From Gemmatimonadota bacterium (GTDB lineage: Bacteria; Gemmatimonadota; Gemmatimonadetes; Gemmatimonadales; GWC2-71-9): a DNA stretch of 6,677 nucleotides. The stretch lies in NCBI GenBank assembly GCA_003221825.1, contig QHUE01000052.1:1-6677 (forward strand), given 5' to 3'. Position numbers and translations under genes: made by a program. Of this stretch, positions 5,801 to 6,677 are shown piece by piece (the first letter of the stretch is position 1; each line of letters begins with the position of its first letter). The notes beneath the pieces are model-generated. The model ran no database searches, was not told the origin of the DNA, and saw nothing but the letters and a program-made list of their open reading frames with translations.

Positions 5801-6428
5801 TCAGGGGCCCGAGCACTCCAGCGCCCGCCTCGAGCGCTTCCTGGCGCTCGGCGCCGAGGGCAACATCCGCGTGGCGAACTGCACGACGCCGGCGCAGTAC
5901 TTCCACCTCCTGCGGCGCCAGGCGCTGCACACCGAGATTCGGCCGCTGGTCGTGATGACGCCGAAGAGCCTGCTGCGGCTTCCCGCGGCCGCGTCGCAAC
6001 TCGACGATCTGGTGCTGGGAAAGTTCAGGACCGTGCTGTGGGATCGGGATCGCACCTGGCCCGAGAAGGTGACGCGTCTGCTCTTGTGCAGCGGCAAGAT
6101 CTACTACGACATCATCGCGTCGTCCCGCCGCGCCGCGGCGCCGCACGTCAAGATCGGACGCGTCGAGCTGCTGTATCCCTTCCCCGGGGCGGAGATCGGC
6201 GAATACGTGCGCCGCTATCCCAACCTCAAGGAAGTCGTGTGGGTCCAGGAAGAGCCGCGCAATATGGGCGCGCGCAAGTTCGTGATGCCCAAGATTCGCG
6301 ACCTGCTCCCCCAGGGCGTGACCCTACTGGATGTGTCTCGACCCGAACGCTCGAGTCCCGCGGAAGGCTATCCCGCCGCGCATAAGGCCGAACAGGAGCG
6401 GATTGTCGCGGCCGCGTTCGGCGCTTGA
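2805..6428 (+). CDS. kgd: Fused 2-oxoglutarate dehydrogenase E1 / succinyltransferase (Kgd/OdhA type)
   Basis: This 1207-residue cytoplasmic TCA-cycle enzyme aligns along its whole length with mycobacterial Kgd, which decarboxylates 2-oxoglutarate with thiamine diphosphate and carries an E2-like acyltransferase domain. Order: E1-type N-terminal helix (about 5-37, with YEEYLRDPASV); linker (50-82); E2 catalytic domain (about 90-312) with STYDHRIIQGAESG around H281, where Gln replaces the usual Asp of E2 HxxxD motifs, as in Kgd; a second Ala/Pro linker (317-350); E1 domain (about 351-1207). E1 landmarks: GMAHRGRLNVL with H526, KYHHG (571-574), NPSHLE (594-599), GDAAFAGQG with D636, NNQIGFTT (668-675), RYGHNEAD with H738, GTFSQRH (896-902), LWEAQFGDFANGA (956-968), HGYEGQGPEHSSAR (995-1008), WVQEEPRN (1146-1153). 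There is no lipoyl domain, so a separate lipoyl-E2 and E3 would be needed. GTG 2805 is the only reasonable start and has no Shine-Dalgarno. Both linkers are built from inverted repeats. Confidence 0.95.
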   Translation: MSEFVFGTYDAAFVQIMYEEYLRDPASVGQEWRELFDNGKLAELPIISGAGSQESGARAAAPAVQPRAAPTQAIPAPDSRLPTPITGPAARLVANMTESLTVPTATSFRDISATTLDARRKALNAQLAASGKKISFTHLIGYAIVQAAKHFPVMTHAFQEIDGKPHRVDPGAIGLGLAVDVEKKDGSRALVVPVIKHAETMDFAAFHAAYEALVEKARTNRLMPDDFAGGTIQLTNPGTLGTVASVPRLMKGQGSIIATGTIRDIAPPGAKIITITSTYDHRIIQGAESGMFLRTLDSLLQGEERFYDEVSESLAGARSGMRDAGSVTAPPAPAPAPTSTHPASPISHPDDLKNVAAAYALVRAHRNFGHLAAHLDPLGSEPPGDPSLDIGRLGLTPEIMARIPAEVLRIYVPGQTLADALPALRATYCGTIAYEVEHIGSHEERLWLRQVIESGQHRRPLSADGKKQLLARLTAVDTLERFLHKAYLGQKRFSIEGLDMTVPMLDFTIELAAAHGTRKTVIGMAHRGRLNVLAHVVNVPYETILAEFEGGRKEETPENEGATAGTGDVKYHHGAEGVYHTASGADMAVTLSPNPSHLESVNPVVEGRTRANQTNRGGPGAEHDAKVALPVLLHGDAAFAGQGVVAETFNLARLRGYTTGGTIHLILNNQIGFTTDPREARSTDYSSDLAKGFDVPIIHVNADDPEACLAAVRLAMMYREKFHADVVIDLVGYRRYGHNEADEPAYTQPTMYERIKQTPPVREKYAAQLVSEGVVDSGAAAADAEAAYQRLTAVQQAVKSGQRDEEPQRIKRESAPEPGTAVAADLLTKLNTELLAVPDGFVVHPKLLKQLERRRDSLTSKEGGGIEWAHAEALAFASLLMEGTPIRLTGQDTERGTFSQRHLVLHDIHNGNRHAPIQHLAGAKSPFELHNSPLSEYACLGFEYGYAVEASNALVLWEAQFGDFANGAEVIIDQFLIAGLAKWGETSRLTLLLPHGYEGQGPEHSSARLERFLALGAEGNIRVANCTTPAQYFHLLRRQALHTEIRPLVVMTPKSLLRLPAAASQLDDLVLGKFRTVLWDRDRTWPEKVTRLLLCSGKIYYDIIASSRRAAAPHVKIGRVELLYPFPGAEIGEYVRRYPNLKEVVWVQEEPRNMGARKFVMPKIRDLLPQGVTLLDVSRPERSSPAEGYPAAHKAEQERIVAAAFGA
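2954..3050. repeat. Inverted repeat of 7-bp units in Kgd linker 1
   Basis: The left arm (2954-2979) reads as heptads GGGAGTC, AGGAGTC, TGGAGCC and then CGGG. The right arm (3026-3050), reverse-complemented, matches it with three mismatches and one single-base gap over about 25 bases. The spacer is 46 bases. The whole element is translated as Kgd residues about 50-82, an Ala/Pro/Gly/Ser-rich linker between the N-terminal helix and the E2 domain. An RNA hairpin within the coding region is possible. Confidence 0.85.
3754..3852. repeat. Inverted repeat of 7-bp units in Kgd linker 2
   Basis: The left arm (3754-3785) contains GGGATGC, GGGATGC and GGGAAGC. The right arm (3821-3852) reverse-complements to the left arm with 27 of 32 positions matching. 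The spacer is 35 bases. The 99-base element is read in frame as Kgd residues 317-350, the Ala/Pro linker between the E2 and E1 domains. The unit differs from the one in linker 1 (GGGATGC against GGGAGTC), so this is not a simple duplication of it. Confidence 0.85.
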
Positions 6429-6677
6429 TGATCCTTCGCTACACCGTATTTGGTCTCGTCGTGTTGTCCGCCCTGGTCGCCCTGGGCTCATGGCTCATTC
6501 GCACGAAGCGAGTGTCACCCTTCGGTGTCCTCGGCCGCACATTGCGAGCGGTAACCGATCCTGTCATGCGCCCCGTCGAGCGGCGCCTCGTGCGGATGGG
6601 CGGCAACCCGATCCACGCCGGGGGCTGGCTCGTCGTGATCACCGCGGTCGCCGGGATCGTCTTCCTGTCCCTGGCCG
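6428..6677 (+). CDS. YggT-family membrane protein, N-terminal part
   Basis: ATG 6428-6430 overlaps the last base of the kgd TGA (TGATG), and the frame stays open for 83 residues to the window edge, so the gene is incomplete here. A first membrane helix (about 7-24) is followed by SPFGVLGR (30-37), TDPVMRPVERRL (43-54), GGNP (58-61) and a second helix (about 67-83). An SP.G...R...DP...P.RR pattern between two helices is characteristic of YggT-family proteins, which are small integral membrane proteins of poorly defined role, linked in some bacteria to cell-division or cell-shape loci and osmotic stress. No clear Shine-Dalgarno precedes the ATG, so translation is likely coupled to kgd. The family call rests on recalled motif resemblance. 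Confidence 0.65.
   Translation, partial: MILRYTVFGLVVLSALVALGSWLIRTKRVSPFGVLGRTLRAVTDPVMRPVERRLVRMGGNPIHAGGWLVVITAVAGIVFLSLA

Noticed and set aside
5202..6146. 314-residue minus-strand open frame inside kgd
   Set aside because: It is a shadow of the conserved E1 C-terminal region, with Arg/Gln/Leu-rich composition and no family motif.
6439..6642. 67-residue minus-strand frame at the right edge
   Set aside because: It is antisense to the YggT-like protein, whose start is coupled to kgd and whose two helices and central motif fit the family.

Overview
The window is a GC-rich bacterial chromosomal segment with very tight gene packing: five of the six genes touch or overlap a neighbour, and coding sequence covers almost every base. 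No mobile-element gene, RNA gene or CRISPR array was seen. The main clue to the organism is a fused 2-oxoglutarate dehydrogenase of the actinobacterial Kgd/OdhA type, combined with a PII protein whose T-loop is not of the usual enterobacterial or actinobacterial form. Gemmatimonadota, or another GC-rich soil phylum such as Acidobacteriota, seems more likely than an actinobacterium. This is an inference from a few proteins, and the organism is not identified.

Layout. Positions 1-193 (+) hold the C-terminus of a VWA-domain protein. It converges on a minus-strand operon read from 2770 down to 190: a class A beta-lactamase-like serine hydrolase, a PII signalling protein (glnK/glnB type) and an Amt ammonium channel. 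The hydrolase stop codon lies inside the PII Shine-Dalgarno sequence. The PII stop overlaps the amt GTG start. The amt stop shares one CTAG palindrome with the stop of the VWA gene. A 34-bp AT-rich gap (2771-2804) separates this operon from the divergent plus-strand kgd gene (2805-6428, 1207 aa), which overlaps by one base the start of a YggT-family membrane protein that runs off the window end.

How the genes fit together. PII proteins sense 2-oxoglutarate and ATP/ADP and plug Amt channels. Kgd consumes 2-oxoglutarate in the TCA cycle. The two transcription units, divided by one small intergenic region, therefore place a 2-oxoglutarate sensor and its ammonium channel back to back with the enzyme that drains 2-oxoglutarate. 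The beta-lactamase-like gene at the head of the operon is an unexpected partner.

The most unusual structure is a set of 7-bp-period repeats. Two form large imperfect inverted repeats that are read in frame and fall in the two interdomain linkers of Kgd. A third 7-bp-period tract lies at the signal-peptide/mature junction of the beta-lactamase-like protein.
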